Notes: generated by a model from the letters alone, not told the origin. Counted from the stretch's first letter, positions 25,948 to 35,663 are shown. The stretch: DNA of 64,000 bases from an uncultured Collinsella sp. (GCA_937925715.1 CALAMG010000017.1:62001-126000), one strand, 5' to 3'. Numbers and translations are program-made.

Positions 25948-25957
25948 GAGGTAGGAC

Positions 25958-26611
25958 ATGGGTTATTCGTTAGTCAATATCCTGGGCGGTCTTCTGATCG
26001 TGACCTCCACCATGGTGGTCGTCTCGAAGACCATCCCGTCCGCCATCAAGTGGTACGCGATCCAGTCGGTTGTCCTGGTGGGCGTGCTGCTCACCCTGGG
26101 CCTCACCACCGGTGCCACCGAGCTTCTCATGTGGGCCGCGTCGGCCTTCGTCACCAAGGTGATCCTCGTTCCGTTCATTCTCAACCGTGCCTACAAAAAG
26201 ATGGGTTCGCCTGCCGATAGCACGTTGACCTCCTCCGTCAAGCCGGCCTGGACCATCATCCTCACCGGTCTGGAGGTGGCCATCTGCTTCGCGGTGGTCA
26301 CGCGCCTGAGCCTGCCCACCGCTGAGGTGGCTACTCCGGCCCTCGCCATCAGCTTCGCGCACTTCTTCGTCGGCCTCACGTGCATCATCTCCCAGCGCAA
26401 CATCCTCAAGCAGATCTTCGGGTACTGCCTTATGGAGAACGGTAGCCACGTGACGCTCGCCCTGCTCGCGCCCACGGCCCCCGAGATCATCGAGATCGGC
26501 ATCGCCACCGACGCCATTTTCGCCGTCATCATCATGTCCGCCGTCGTCGTGAGGATCTGGAACGACACCAAGTCGCTCGACTCCCACGACCTGACCGAAT
26601 TGAAGGGGTAG
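25958..26611 (+). CDS. hyfE: Hydrogenase-4 component E
   Basis: A 217-residue membrane protein with about 6-7 spans; E. coli HyfE is 216. It resembles NuoK-like subunits in its C-terminal half (FGYCLMENGSHVTLALLAP). It begins 10 bases after hyfD and ends 3 bases before hyfF. Confidence 0.9.
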   Translation: MGYSLVNILGGLLIVTSTMVVVSKTIPSAIKWYAIQSVVLVGVLLTLGLTTGATELLMWAASAFVTKVILVPFILNRAYKKMGSPADSTLTSSVKPAWTIILTGLEVAICFAVVTRLSLPTAEVATPALAISFAHFFVGLTCIISQRNILKQIFGYCLMENGSHVTLALLAPTAPEIIEIGIATDAIFAVIIMSAVVVRIWNDTKSLDSHDLTELKG

Positions 26612-26614
26612 GCC

Positions 26615-28180
26615 ATGGATGTTTCAATGCTGACGGTCGCCCTGCTCGCTTGTCCCCTCGTGTTCTCCCTGATTATGGCTGCGCTCCCCAAGACGACGTC
26701 CTACAGCGTCTTTGCGGGGCTCAACACCATCTCCGTCGCGGCGACCCTCGTCCTTTCGGTCGTCACCGCGGGAACCATGCTCTCGAGCGGGCAGAATATC
26801 GACGCTTTGGGCCTGTGGCTCCATCTCGATTCGCTCTCGTCGATCTTCGTCCTTCTGGTAGGCATCATCGGGTTCATCACCGGCGTGTACTCCATCTCCT
26901 ATATCAAGATCGATATCGAGGAGAAGACCATGCCGGCCGAGCGCACCAAGCAGTACTACGCGCTGTTTAGCCTGTTCGTTTTCACGATGCTGCTCGCCTG
27001 CCTGTCCAACAACATCATCCTCACCTGGGCGGCGGTCGAGGCCACCACGCTGTCGACCGTGTTCCTCGTGGGCATCTACAAGAACAAGCAGGCGCTCGAG
27101 GCGTCTTGGAAGTACGCGATGGTCTGCACCGCCGGCGTGGCCTTCGGCCTGTTCGGCACGCTGCTCATCTACGCGAACGCCGCCGATATCATGCCCAACG
27201 CGCATGAGGCAGCCTTCCTCACCTCCATCATGCCCTACGTCGACCAGTTCGACCCGATGCTCGTGCGCCTCGCGTTCGCGTTCATCGTCATCGGCTTCGG
27301 CACCAAGGCGGGCCTGTTCCCCATGCACACTTGGCTGCCCGACGCGCACTCCCAGGCTCCGAGCCCGGTCTCCGCGCTGCTCTCGGGCGTGCTGCTCAAG
27401 TGCGCCATGCTGGTGATCATCCGCTTCTACTCCCTGTCCATCATCACGGTGGGCGACACCTATCCGCGTACGCTCCTGCTCATCCTGGGCACGCTGTCCA
27501 TCCTGGTGGCCGCCCTGTGCATCTTCAAGCAGGACGATATCAAGCGCCGCTTCGCGTACTCCTCCGTCGACAACGTCGGCGTGGTCGCGCTGTGCCTGGG
27601 TATCGGTGGTCCGCTCGGTATCGCCGCCTGCCTGCTGCACTGCATCTTCCACGGTTTCACGAAGGCGCTCGCCTTCTGCATGGCCGGTAACATCCAGCAC
27701 ATCTACCACACCCGCGACCTGAACAAGATCAAGGGCGTCGTCGAGATCGCTCCCGTCACGGCAGCGCTCACCATCATCGCCCTGCTCGCGCTCGCCGCCT
27801 TCCCGCCGTTCGCCCTGTTCATCTCCGAGTTCCTCACCTTCGTGGCCGGCGTCCAGTCCGGTCCCATCTGGGTGGTCGTGCTCGTGGCCATTGGCCTCAC
27901 CGGCGTGTACTTTGCCCTTACCGGCATCGCGCTCAAGTCCATCTTCGGCAAGGCGCCCGAGGGCATGAAGCGCCACGAGGTGCCCGCCCTCATGATCATC
28001 CCCGAGATCGCCCTCGCGATCGTGGTCATGTGGTTCGGTATCGCCACCCCGGTCGCCATCACGAGCGGCGTCGAGGATGCAACGTCCGTCGTTTTGAACC
28101 AGAGCGTCGAAGAGCTCCACGAGGCTCCTCTCTACCGCATGGTGTTCAGTTCCCAGACCAAGACAAGCGAGGTGAATTAG
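26615..28180 (+). CDS. hyfF: Hydrogenase-4 component F (antiporter-like membrane subunit)
   Basis: A 521-residue NuoN/Mrp-like subunit; E. coli HyfF is 526. Motifs: AAVEATTLSTVFLV, FGTKAGLFPMHTWLPDAHSQAPSPVSALLSG and KQDDIKRRFAYSSVDNVG. The third antiporter-like channel of the complex. Confidence 0.93.
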   Translation: MDVSMLTVALLACPLVFSLIMAALPKTTSYSVFAGLNTISVAATLVLSVVTAGTMLSSGQNIDALGLWLHLDSLSSIFVLLVGIIGFITGVYSISYIKIDIEEKTMPAERTKQYYALFSLFVFTMLLACLSNNIILTWAAVEATTLSTVFLVGIYKNKQALEASWKYAMVCTAGVAFGLFGTLLIYANAADIMPNAHEAAFLTSIMPYVDQFDPMLVRLAFAFIVIGFGTKAGLFPMHTWLPDAHSQAPSPVSALLSGVLLKCAMLVIIRFYSLSIITVGDTYPRTLLLILGTLSILVAALCIFKQDDIKRRFAYSSVDNVGVVALCLGIGGPLGIAACLLHCIFHGFTKALAFCMAGNIQHIYHTRDLNKIKGVVEIAPVTAALTIIALLALAAFPPFALFISEFLTFVAGVQSGPIWVVVLVAIGLTGVYFALTGIALKSIFGKAPEGMKRHEVPALMIIPEIALAIVVMWFGIATPVAITSGVEDATSVVLNQSVEELHEAPLYRMVFSSQTKTSEVN

Positions 28181-28184
28181 CACC

Positions 28185-29957
28185 ATGGCAGAACCTGAAA
28201 AGAAGGACTACGCTCGTCGTTGCGAAAGCCACGTCGAGGCCCTGCGCGCCGCAGTGCCGGGCGCTATCGAGAAGGTTGAGTGGCAGTGCGAGGACCAGCT
28301 GACGATTACCGTCAAGCAGGACAAGCTGCCCGAGGCCGTCCACTACCTGTACTACGAGCGCTACGGCTGGATTCCCGTGATTGTCGGCAACGACGAGCGC
28401 TCCCTGTGCGGCCGTTACGCCGTGTACTACGTCATCTCCATGGAGGGGGAGGACCCCGGCTGGGTTACCGTGCGTGCCGAGGTCGACCCCGCCAAGATGA
28501 CGTTCCCGTCCGTGACGCCGTTCGTCCCCGCCTGCGTGTGGGGCGAGCGCGAGCTTCGCGACATGTTCGGCCTGATCCCCGAGGGTCTGCCCGACCGTCG
28601 TCGCCTGGTGCTGCCCGACGATTGGCCCAGCGGCCTGTACCCGCTGCGCAAGGACTCCATGGACTACCGCTTCCGTCCCGCTCCCGCGAGTGACATGGAA
28701 AACTACGAGTTCTTGGCCGATACCAAGGGCAAGGAGACGACGCTTGTCCCCATGGGCCCGTTGCACATTACCTCCGACGAGCCCGGCCACTTCCGCCTGT
28801 TCGTTGAGGGCGAGACGATCGTCGACGCCGACTACCGTCTGTTCTACGTGCACCGCGGCATGGAGAAGGTCGCCGAGACGCGCCTGAACTATGACGCCGT
28901 GACGTTCCTCGCCGACCGCATCTGCGGCATCTGCGGCTGCGCCCACTCGGTGGCCTATGCCGAGGCCGTCGAGCGCGCCCAGGGCATTCATGTCCCGCCG
29001 CGCGCCCAGTACATCCGCGCCATCATGCTCGAGGTCGAGCGTCTGCACTCGCATCTGCTCAACATTGGCCTGGCGTCGCACTACACGGGCTTCGACTCCG
29101 GCTTCCAGCAGTTCTTCCGCGTCCGCGAGAAGTCCATGGACCTGGCCGAGAAGCTCTCCGGTCACCGCAAGACCTACGGCCTCAACGTGATCGGCGGCGT
29201 GCGCCGCGACATTTTGGCCGAGCAGAAGCTCTCCACGCTCACGACCATCCACCAGCTGCGCTCCGAGGTTCAGGAACTCGTCGACGTGCTGCTCTCTACG
29301 CCCAACTTTATCGAGCGTACGAGCGGTATCGGCATTCTGGACCGCAAGATCGCACGCGACTTCTCGCCGGTCGGCCCGCTCATGCGTGGCTCGGGTTATG
29401 CCCGCGACGTGCGCTTTGACCATCCCTTCGACGGCTACGCCGATCCGGACGTCCAAAAGATGCATGCTGCCACGGCAGACACCTGCGATGCCTTCGGCCG
29501 TACCGCCGTTCGCATCCAGGAGGTCTACGATTCGATCGACATGATCGAGACCATGCTCGAGAACTGCCCGTCGGGCCCCATCCTCACCACGGATTGGGAG
29601 TACACCCCGCACAAGTACGCTATCGGTGCCACCGAGGCGCCGCGTGGCGAGGACGTGCACTGGGCGATGCTCGGCAATAACCAGAAGTGCTACCGCTGGC
29701 GCGCCAAGGCGGCCACGTACAGCAACTGGCCGGTCCTGCGCTACATGTTCCGCGGCAACACCGTGGGCGACGCGGCGCTGATCGTCGGTTCGCTCGACCC
29801 GTGCTACTCCTGCACCGACCGCGTGACGGTGACCGATGTCGCCGCCAAGCGCGACCACGTGCTCGACAAGGAGCAGTTCGAGAACGTCTGGCGCGACAAG
29901 TCGCCGCTTGCGGGCGAGGGCACCATGGCCGCTCCGCTCGATGAGGAGGCGCTCTAA
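28185..29957 (+). CDS. hyfG: [NiFe] hydrogenase-4 large subunit
   Basis: A 590-residue protein: a NuoC-like N-terminal domain (about 1-160) followed by the group 4 hydrogenase large subunit. Both Ni-binding Cys pairs are present: ICGICGCAHS near 246 and DPCYSCTDR near 545. The C-terminus extends 44 residues beyond DPCYSCTDR, so it would be trimmed by the protease HycI during nickel insertion, as for HycE. The intact pairs mean an active H2-evolving site rather than a complex I-like relative. Confidence 0.95.
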   Translation: MAEPEKKDYARRCESHVEALRAAVPGAIEKVEWQCEDQLTITVKQDKLPEAVHYLYYERYGWIPVIVGNDERSLCGRYAVYYVISMEGEDPGWVTVRAEVDPAKMTFPSVTPFVPACVWGERELRDMFGLIPEGLPDRRRLVLPDDWPSGLYPLRKDSMDYRFRPAPASDMENYEFLADTKGKETTLVPMGPLHITSDEPGHFRLFVEGETIVDADYRLFYVHRGMEKVAETRLNYDAVTFLADRICGICGCAHSVAYAEAVERAQGIHVPPRAQYIRAIMLEVERLHSHLLNIGLASHYTGFDSGFQQFFRVREKSMDLAEKLSGHRKTYGLNVIGGVRRDILAEQKLSTLTTIHQLRSEVQELVDVLLSTPNFIERTSGIGILDRKIARDFSPVGPLMRGSGYARDVRFDHPFDGYADPDVQKMHAATADTCDAFGRTAVRIQEVYDSIDMIETMLENCPSGPILTTDWEYTPHKYAIGATEAPRGEDVHWAMLGNNQKCYRWRAKAATYSNWPVLRYMFRGNTVGDAALIVGSLDPCYSCTDRVTVTDVAAKRDHVLDKEQFENVWRDKSPLAGEGTMAAPLDEEAL

Positions 29958-29958
29958 T

Positions 29959-30675
29959 ATGCTGAAGCTTTGGAAGGTTAACGCCAAGGCCGGCGACGCG
30001 ACGGTCAAGTACCCGTTTGCGCCGTTTCCCACCAACAAGGACATGCGCGGCAAGCCCGAGCACAATGCCGAGCTCTGCATCGCCTGCGGTGTCTGCGGCG
30101 TGGCGTGCCCGGCCGATGCCATTTGCATGGACACCGACCTTGCGGCCGATACCATTACCTGGTCGATCGACTACGGCCGCTGCATCTTTTGCGGCCGTTG
30201 CGAGGAGGCCTGTCCCATGGAGGCCATCAAGCTCACCGAGGAGTTTGAGCTGGCCGTCATGAGCAAGGACGACCTCACCAGCAAGAGCGTCTATACGCTT
30301 GAGCACTGCTCGCGTTGCGGCAAGCCGTTTGCCCCGCATAAGGAGATCGACTACGCCAAGCGCCTGCTGCAAAAGACCGGCGGCATGGAGGCCGAGCAGG
30401 CCGCCCGTACCGTCGGTATGTGCCAGGAGTGCAAGCGCGAGCTCGACGCCCTGCGCGCCGCCTCGGCCGTAAAGACCGGCAACGCTGCCGGCATGGCTGC
30501 CAACGAGACGCTTGCGTCCGGCGAGCCCCAGGGCCCCGGCATGGAGTATCTGGGCGGCCACGGCGTGAACCCGGAGTATATCGACCGCGAGCTCAACCCC
30601 GATGCGCCCGAGATTCCCGCCGGTCCAGCGCCGGTCGAGGGCATCATCATGGATTTTGATACGAAGGAGGAGTAA
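29959..30675 (+). CDS. hyfH: Hydrogenase-4 component H (two-cluster ferredoxin)
   Basis: A 238-residue HycF/HyfH/NuoI-like subunit with two [4Fe-4S] sites (CIACGVCGVACP, CIFCGRCEEACP). Two more CxxC sites follow (CSRCGKPF near 116, CQECKRE near 154), which could bind zinc or iron. At 238 residues it is about 55 longer than E. coli HyfH; the extra part is an acidic Pro/Gly-rich tail. The ATG at 29959 lies directly after the hyfG stop. Confidence 0.9.
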   Translation: MLKLWKVNAKAGDATVKYPFAPFPTNKDMRGKPEHNAELCIACGVCGVACPADAICMDTDLAADTITWSIDYGRCIFCGRCEEACPMEAIKLTEEFELAVMSKDDLTSKSVYTLEHCSRCGKPFAPHKEIDYAKRLLQKTGGMEAEQAARTVGMCQECKRELDALRAASAVKTGNAAGMAANETLASGEPQGPGMEYLGGHGVNPEYIDRELNPDAPEIPAGPAPVEGIIMDFDTKEE

Positions 30676-30677
30676 CC

Positions 30678-31460
30678 ATGGCCGAACCCACGCTTTTGCC
30701 CGAGCGGCTTCAGTACCGCCCGACCAAGATCGAGCTCGACGAGAGCATCGAGAAGGCCAAGGCGACCCTTCTTAAGAAGATCAAGCGCTCGGTGTACGTC
30801 TACCGTGTTGACTGCGGCGGCTGCAACGGCTGCGAGATCGAGATCTTCGGTTCCATTACGCCCGTCTTCGACGTCGAGCGCTTTGGCATCAAGGTCGTGC
30901 CCTCGCCCCGTCACGCCGATGTGCTGCTGTACACCGGCGCCGTGACGCGTGCCATGCGCATGCCGGCCCTGCGCGCCTTTGAGGCCGCACCCGATCCCAA
31001 GATCGTGGTGTCCTACGGCGCGTGCGGCTGCACCGGCGGCATCTTCTACGACAACTACTGCGTCTGGGGCGGCACGGACAAGATCTTGCCGGTCGATGTC
31101 TATATTCCCGGCTGCCCGCCCAGCCCCGCGCAGACCGTCTACGGCTTTGCCATGGCGCTCGGTCTACTGGACCAAAAGCTCCATGCCGAGACCACGGTGG
31201 AGGCCGCCGGCGAGCAGGCCGATATCCTGCACCCCGGCGTGCCGTACAAGCTGCGCGTTGCCATCGAGCGCGAGGCTCGTGCCATGAGCGGCTACCGTTA
31301 CGGTCGCGACCTGGCCAACGAGTTTATGGATACGCTCGAGGGCGCGCCCAAGGGTGATATCCGCGGTGCCATGGCGCTGCTCATCGACAAGCAGGACGAT
31401 CCGCGCCGCGTTGAGGTCTACTCGGCGCTGCAGGATCTGGTGCTGGCCGGAGGTCGCTAG
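30678..31460 (+). CDS. hyfI: [NiFe] hydrogenase-4 small subunit
   Basis: A 260-residue NuoB-like subunit; E. coli HyfI is 252. It holds the proximal [4Fe-4S] cluster: CGGCNGCEIEIF near 51, GACGCTGG near 114 and GCPPSPAQTVYG near 146. It receives electrons from HyfH and passes them to the nickel site of HyfG. It begins 2 bases after hyfH. Confidence 0.93.
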   Translation: MAEPTLLPERLQYRPTKIELDESIEKAKATLLKKIKRSVYVYRVDCGGCNGCEIEIFGSITPVFDVERFGIKVVPSPRHADVLLYTGAVTRAMRMPALRAFEAAPDPKIVVSYGACGCTGGIFYDNYCVWGGTDKILPVDVYIPGCPPSPAQTVYGFAMALGLLDQKLHAETTVEAAGEQADILHPGVPYKLRVAIEREARAMSGYRYGRDLANEFMDTLEGAPKGDIRGAMALLIDKQDDPRRVEVYSALQDLVLAGGR

Positions 31461-32042
31461 ATGGAGCTCACGGACCGCTCTGGTTACTTTGCGGGTCCCG
31501 GCATGCTCGGCGGTTCTTTTGGCGATGCCTCGCGCGCAAGCGACGAGGCCGCCGAGGGCGTCGCCGACCCCTGCCTGGGCCATGCGCCCGACCAGGTGGT
31601 CTTCTATGAGCTCACGCGTAAGTTTGTGGAGACCGAGGAAGACGTTCCCCAGGAGGCCTGCGACGTGCTGTACTACACGCTCGCCGTGGGCCACCACACC
31701 GGCGTGCTCGATTGCTTTGAGCCGCGCCTGTCGGTGCCGGTGAACGTGTTCTATTCGCTCGTCGACGCGCTGCCGGAGGGGGAGGCCAAAACCAAGTTCG
31801 AGGCCATCCGTTCCTTTGGCGAGTGCCAGCTCGACAAGGCGGCGGTGCCGTCGCTGCTCGAGGCCTGCGATGCGCTGCTCGACGAGCGCGGTTTTCGCGG
31901 GTCGGCCAAGGCCGGCATCTCGGTGTTCGACGACGACTTTGGCCTGCATGCCCAGCAGGTCGCGTTCTTAATGAAGTTCCGCGATTTGGTGGAGCGCGTG
32001 CGCGATGTTTCGGGCGTGTATCTGACGGGAAGGTTGCAGTAA
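31461..32042 (+). CDS. hycH: Formate hydrogenlyase maturation protein HycH
   Basis: A 193-residue protein similar to HycH (VVFYELTRKFVE, YYTLAVGHHTGVLDCFE match the E. coli VVFSQLSRKFID and YYSLAIGHHLGVIDCLE patterns). HycH assists maturation of the large subunit. The first 40 residues (Gly/Ala/Asp-rich) are an extension absent from E. coli HycH (136 residues). It directly abuts hyfI and overlaps hycI by one base. Confidence 0.85.
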   Translation: MELTDRSGYFAGPGMLGGSFGDASRASDEAAEGVADPCLGHAPDQVVFYELTRKFVETEEDVPQEACDVLYYTLAVGHHTGVLDCFEPRLSVPVNVFYSLVDALPEGEAKTKFEAIRSFGECQLDKAAVPSLLEACDALLDERGFRGSAKAGISVFDDDFGLHAQQVAFLMKFRDLVERVRDVSGVYLTGRLQ

Positions 32043-32545
32043 TGGATCGCGTTGTGGATGGACGTGTGAACGGCGCCCCGTTTGCGGGTATCGTGCTCAC
32101 GGCGGGAAGCGTGCTGCGTGCCGACGATGCCGCCGGCCCCGTGCTCTCCAAGAAGATGGAGGACACGCCCATCGCCGGTTGGTACACCATCGACGGCGGG
32201 CAAACGCCCGAGGACGACATCATCGAGGTTAAGCGTGAACGTCCGCCGCGTTTGGTTTTGGTCGATGCCGCCGACATGGCGCTGCCCGTCGGGTCTATCC
32301 GCCTGCTCGATAAGCGCGATGTGGCCCGCAAGTCGATGTTCACCACGCATTCGCTCCCTTTGTCGATTCTGATCGAGGAAATCGAGCAATCGTGCGAAGA
32401 TATCGTCTTCATAGGGATTCAGCCGGGCGATACGGAGTTTTACAACCCTATGTCCCCGGAGGTCTTTGACGCCGTCGACGCCGTGTACGACGCCGTGGCC
32501 GCCAACGACTTTTCCCACTTTGTCCGCTTGGGACAAGAGCAATAG
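32042..32545 (+). CDS. hycI: Hydrogenase large-subunit maturation endopeptidase HycI
   Basis: A 167-residue protease of the HycI/HybD family that removes the C-terminal tail of the large subunit once nickel is bound. The probable metal ligands are D29 (RADDAAGP), Asp in VDAADMALP near 77, and His in TTHSLPLS near 105, matching D16, D62 and H90 of E. coli HycI. The C-terminal motif IGIQPGDTEFYNPMS is also typical. TAATG overlap with hycH implies coupling. Confidence 0.9.
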   Translation: MDRVVDGRVNGAPFAGIVLTAGSVLRADDAAGPVLSKKMEDTPIAGWYTIDGGQTPEDDIIEVKRERPPRLVLVDAADMALPVGSIRLLDKRDVARKSMFTTHSLPLSILIEEIEQSCEDIVFIGIQPGDTEFYNPMSPEVFDAVDAVYDAVAANDFSHFVRLGQEQ

Positions 32546-32584
32546 GAGCGCTTGTCCCTGCTGATTAGGAAAGAAGTGATTGAC

Positions 32585-33424
32585 ATGGCAGATTCCAAGG
32601 CAGAATATCCCGCTCCCGATTGCCTGGCACCCGCCGCGATCGAGGCCAAGACCGAGGCCGCCGGCGTGACCAAGGCCAACCTGCCGGTCGCAAAGGCCTT
32701 TCTGTTGGCAATGTTCGCCGGTGCGTTTATTGCCTTCGGCGGCCTGTTCTTTACCGTGTTCTTGAGCGATAGCACGCTGGGCTGGGGCGCCCAGCGCGTT
32801 GTGGGCGGCCTGTGCTTTTGCCTGGGCCTGGTGCTCGTGCTGGTGTGCGGCGCCGAGCTGTTTACCGGCAATTCTCTTATGGTCTGCGCGCTCAAGAGCA
32901 AAAAGATCACCCTGGCTCAGATGCTCAAGGCTTGGGTCGTCGTATGGGTCGGTAACTTTGTCGGTGCCCTGTTCATCGTCTTTTTGGTGTACATGGCCGG
33001 CATTTACAAGCTCAACGGCGAGGCGGTCGCCAATTCCATGGTGAGTGTCGCCGCCGGCAAGGTGACGATCGACTGGGTGACGATCTTCTTCCGCGGCATC
33101 CTGTGCAACATCTTTGTGTGCCTGGCCGTGTGGATCGGTACCGCCGGCAAGACCGTGGTCGATAAGGTTGTGGGCATTCTGCTGCCCATCGCCGCCTTTG
33201 TGGCCTGCGGTTTTGAGCACTGCGTTGCCAACATGTACTTTTTGCCCATGGGTGCCGTGATGCATGCATGCGGTTATGGTGCCGACGTCGCCGGCGCCGA
33301 TGCGCTCAACGCCGCGGGCATTGCGTTTAACCTGTCCGCCGCTACGCTGGGCAACATCGTGGGCGGCGCGGTTCTGGTCGCGCTCGGCTACTGGTTTATC
33401 TACGCCAAGAAGTCCGAGGCGTAA
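32585..33424 (+). CDS. focA: Formate channel/transporter FocA
   Basis: A 279-residue FNT-family pentameric channel with six spans. FNT marks include FCLGLVLVLVCGAELFTGNSLM and the pore-histidine segment ASGFEH equivalent, here ACGFEHCVANMYFLPMG (His near 219). It exchanges formate across the membrane and feeds FdhF, which lies in the same island. ATG 32585 is 40 bases after hycI. It is followed by a strong terminator that ends the hyf operon. Confidence 0.93.
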   Translation: MADSKAEYPAPDCLAPAAIEAKTEAAGVTKANLPVAKAFLLAMFAGAFIAFGGLFFTVFLSDSTLGWGAQRVVGGLCFCLGLVLVLVCGAELFTGNSLMVCALKSKKITLAQMLKAWVVVWVGNFVGALFIVFLVYMAGIYKLNGEAVANSMVSVAAGKVTIDWVTIFFRGILCNIFVCLAVWIGTAGKTVVDKVVGILLPIAAFVACGFEHCVANMYFLPMGAVMHACGYGADVAGADALNAAGIAFNLSAATLGNIVGGAVLVALGYWFIYAKKSEA

Positions 33425-33445
33425 GGTACTGTCTGTTTGACGTTG

Positions 33446-33481
33446 GCCTCCCGCGGGGCGTTGCCGTGCGGGAGGCTTTTT
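33446..33481 (+). terminator. Terminator of the formate hydrogenlyase operon
   Basis: GCCTCCCGC (33446-33454) pairs with GCGGGAGGC (33468-33476) and is followed by TTTTT. Confidence 0.88.
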
Positions 33482-33545
33482 GGGTCTGGGGCTCGTTGCC
33501 GGGCTGTTGGCCTGTTGTGTTTGGCTGATGAAAGGGGTAATCGAG

Positions 33546-35663
33546 ATGGCATCTGCTGTGGAGCGTGACGGTCGCGCCGTGGTGACCACATGCGGGGGAT
33601 GCTATGCCGATTGCGCCTTTGCGGCACGCGTTGAGGGCGGTCGCGTGGTGGCCGAGTTGCCGGTGCCGGGGCATCCGTGCGCGGCGCGAGCCCTGTGCGC
33701 CCGCGGACGGCATCGCCTGGCAATGCCGTTTGACGAGCGCGACCGCATCATGCACCCCATGCGACGCCGCCAGGATGGCTCGGGGTTCGATGCGATTTCC
33801 TGGGACGAGGCGTTTGCCCAGATTGCCGAGCGCCTTTTGGGGATTGTTGACGAGCACGGGCCTCGTGCGCTGGGCATGACGCTCGGCGTGCCCTCGTTCG
33901 ACCGCTACTGGGCGTATCGCTTTATGCATGCGCTGGGCTCGCCCAACGTGTACGGTGCCGATGGCGCCTGCGAGGTAAGCCGTCTCACTGGCTGGGAGCA
34001 TAGTTTGGGCTATAGTCCCGCCTCCGACCTGGCGCACACCGATTGCATCATGTATTTGGGGCGTTCCATTGTCGATTCGTCGACGATGGGGGCCGTTGAT
34101 GCGCTCAACGATGCGCGCCGGCGCGGGGCGAAGATTATCGTGGTCGACCCCCGGCGCAGCGGCTCGGCCGCGCTTGCCGACCGTTGGCTGCGCGTGCGCC
34201 CGGGCTGCGACTTGGCGCTGCTGTTGGGTATTGCCCATGTGTTGATTGCCGAGGACCTGTACGACCACGAGTTCGTGACCCGCTATACCACGGGCTTTGA
34301 CGAGCTGGCGCAGGCGTCCCGTGCTTGGACGCCCGAGTGGGCTGAGTCGATGTGCGACGTGCCGGCGGACGATATCCGAGCGACTGCGCGTGATTTGGCT
34401 GCCGCGGCGCCTGCTGCGGTGGTGGACGCTGGCTTTCATGGTGGCATCGGTATCGCGTATGCGAACAGTACCCAGACGGCGCGATCTATCTGCATGGTCG
34501 ATGTGCTGCTGGGCTGTATTGGACATGCGGGCGGAGCGTTCAATCCACCCACACCGCTTGCGCTGGGCGACCTCGATCCCGCACGCTTTGCGACGCCGCC
34601 GGTGCCGTGCGGGCCCAAGCTGGGGTCCGAGCGCTATCCGCTGGTCGATCCGGTGCGCGGCCTGTGCACGACTATCGGTCAGTCGATTCTTGCCGGCGAT
34701 TTGCGTGGGCTCATCGTCTATGCCAGTAACCCCGGTGCGGGCTATGGCAATGCACAGGCTTGGTTGAGTATTTTGCAGCAGCTCGACTTGCTTGTGACGA
34801 TTGATATTCGTTGGTCCGAGACGGCGCGCGCTTCTGACTTCGTGCTGCCCGACGTGACGTATCTGGAGGCCGACCGCGGCGTGGGTACGGTCGTGGGCCG
34901 CAACGACGCGCGTGTGTTCTACCGCAATGCCGTGTTGCCCGTGTTGCATGGCGACACGCGTCCCGGTCGGGAGATTTTTGCCGGTTTGGCTGCGGCCTGC
35001 GGCGTGGGTGAGTACTTTCGGTTTACGTCCGACGACCTGGTGGCTGCGCAGGTGGCGCCGTTTGGGATCGATCTGGACGAGCTCAAGGAGCGCGGCTGGG
35101 CCGATACGGGCATGGCGCTGCCGACGCGCACGGGTGAGCCGGTGATTCCGCTTGCCGGCGGCAAAATTGCGCTTGCAAGTGACGTATGGGAACGAGCCGG
35201 TCTGGGTCGTGTACCCAACTGGATCGCTCCCATGGTGGAGCCTGGCCCGGGGATGTTTCGCCTCATTAGCGGCAACCGTCCCTTTGAGTCGCATACCTCG
35301 CGCAGGCTCGCGGCGGCAGGTGCCGCCGAGGCGGGTTCCGACTTGGACGCCGTGCAGATGAATGCCGATGCCGCCGCTCGCATGGGTATCGCCGATGGCG
35401 AGGTCGTCGAGCTTGTGAGCGACATGGGCCGCGATCGCGTGCGCGTGGAGACGACGCCCTATCTGCATCCGGCGTGCATCTTCACCTCGGCCGCCCCCGG
35501 TGGGCGTTCGTTTGGCGCCGATGCCGGTGGCGCTCAAGCCCTGGGCGTGGGCCCGCTCGACCATACACCGTTGCGTTGGGACCCGTTGACGGGCGCCGCG
35601 CTCACCCAGGAAAACGCCGTTCGCGTGGAAAAGATCGCGGCACGCGAGGATAATAGCGATTGA
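33546..35663 (+). CDS. Cytoplasmic molybdopterin oxidoreductase of unknown substrate
   Basis: A 705-residue DMSO-reductase-superfamily enzyme. An N-terminal [4Fe-4S] set is visible (TCGGCYADCAFA near 15-26 and ALCARG near 56). The segment SPNVYGADGACEVSR near 137-151 corresponds to the metal-ligand region of PhsA/PsrA-type enzymes, so Cys in GACEVSR is the probable Mo or W ligand. No signal peptide or Tat motif is present and no ferredoxin or membrane-anchor gene is adjacent, so it is probably soluble and uses a diffusible donor. It sits between focA and selA. The substrate cannot be read from sequence; thiosulfate-, polysulfide- or acetylene-hydratase-like relatives are all possible. Confidence 0.85.
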   Translation: MASAVERDGRAVVTTCGGCYADCAFAARVEGGRVVAELPVPGHPCAARALCARGRHRLAMPFDERDRIMHPMRRRQDGSGFDAISWDEAFAQIAERLLGIVDEHGPRALGMTLGVPSFDRYWAYRFMHALGSPNVYGADGACEVSRLTGWEHSLGYSPASDLAHTDCIMYLGRSIVDSSTMGAVDALNDARRRGAKIIVVDPRRSGSAALADRWLRVRPGCDLALLLGIAHVLIAEDLYDHEFVTRYTTGFDELAQASRAWTPEWAESMCDVPADDIRATARDLAAAAPAAVVDAGFHGGIGIAYANSTQTARSICMVDVLLGCIGHAGGAFNPPTPLALGDLDPARFATPPVPCGPKLGSERYPLVDPVRGLCTTIGQSILAGDLRGLIVYASNPGAGYGNAQAWLSILQQLDLLVTIDIRWSETARASDFVLPDVTYLEADRGVGTVVGRNDARVFYRNAVLPVLHGDTRPGREIFAGLAAACGVGEYFRFTSDDLVAAQVAPFGIDLDELKERGWADTGMALPTRTGEPVIPLAGGKIALASDVWERAGLGRVPNWIAPMVEPGPGMFRLISGNRPFESHTSRRLAAAGAAEAGSDLDAVQMNADAAARMGIADGEVVELVSDMGRDRVRVETTPYLHPACIFTSAAPGGRSFGADAGGAQALGVGPLDHTPLRWDPLTGAALTQENAVRVEKIAAREDNSD

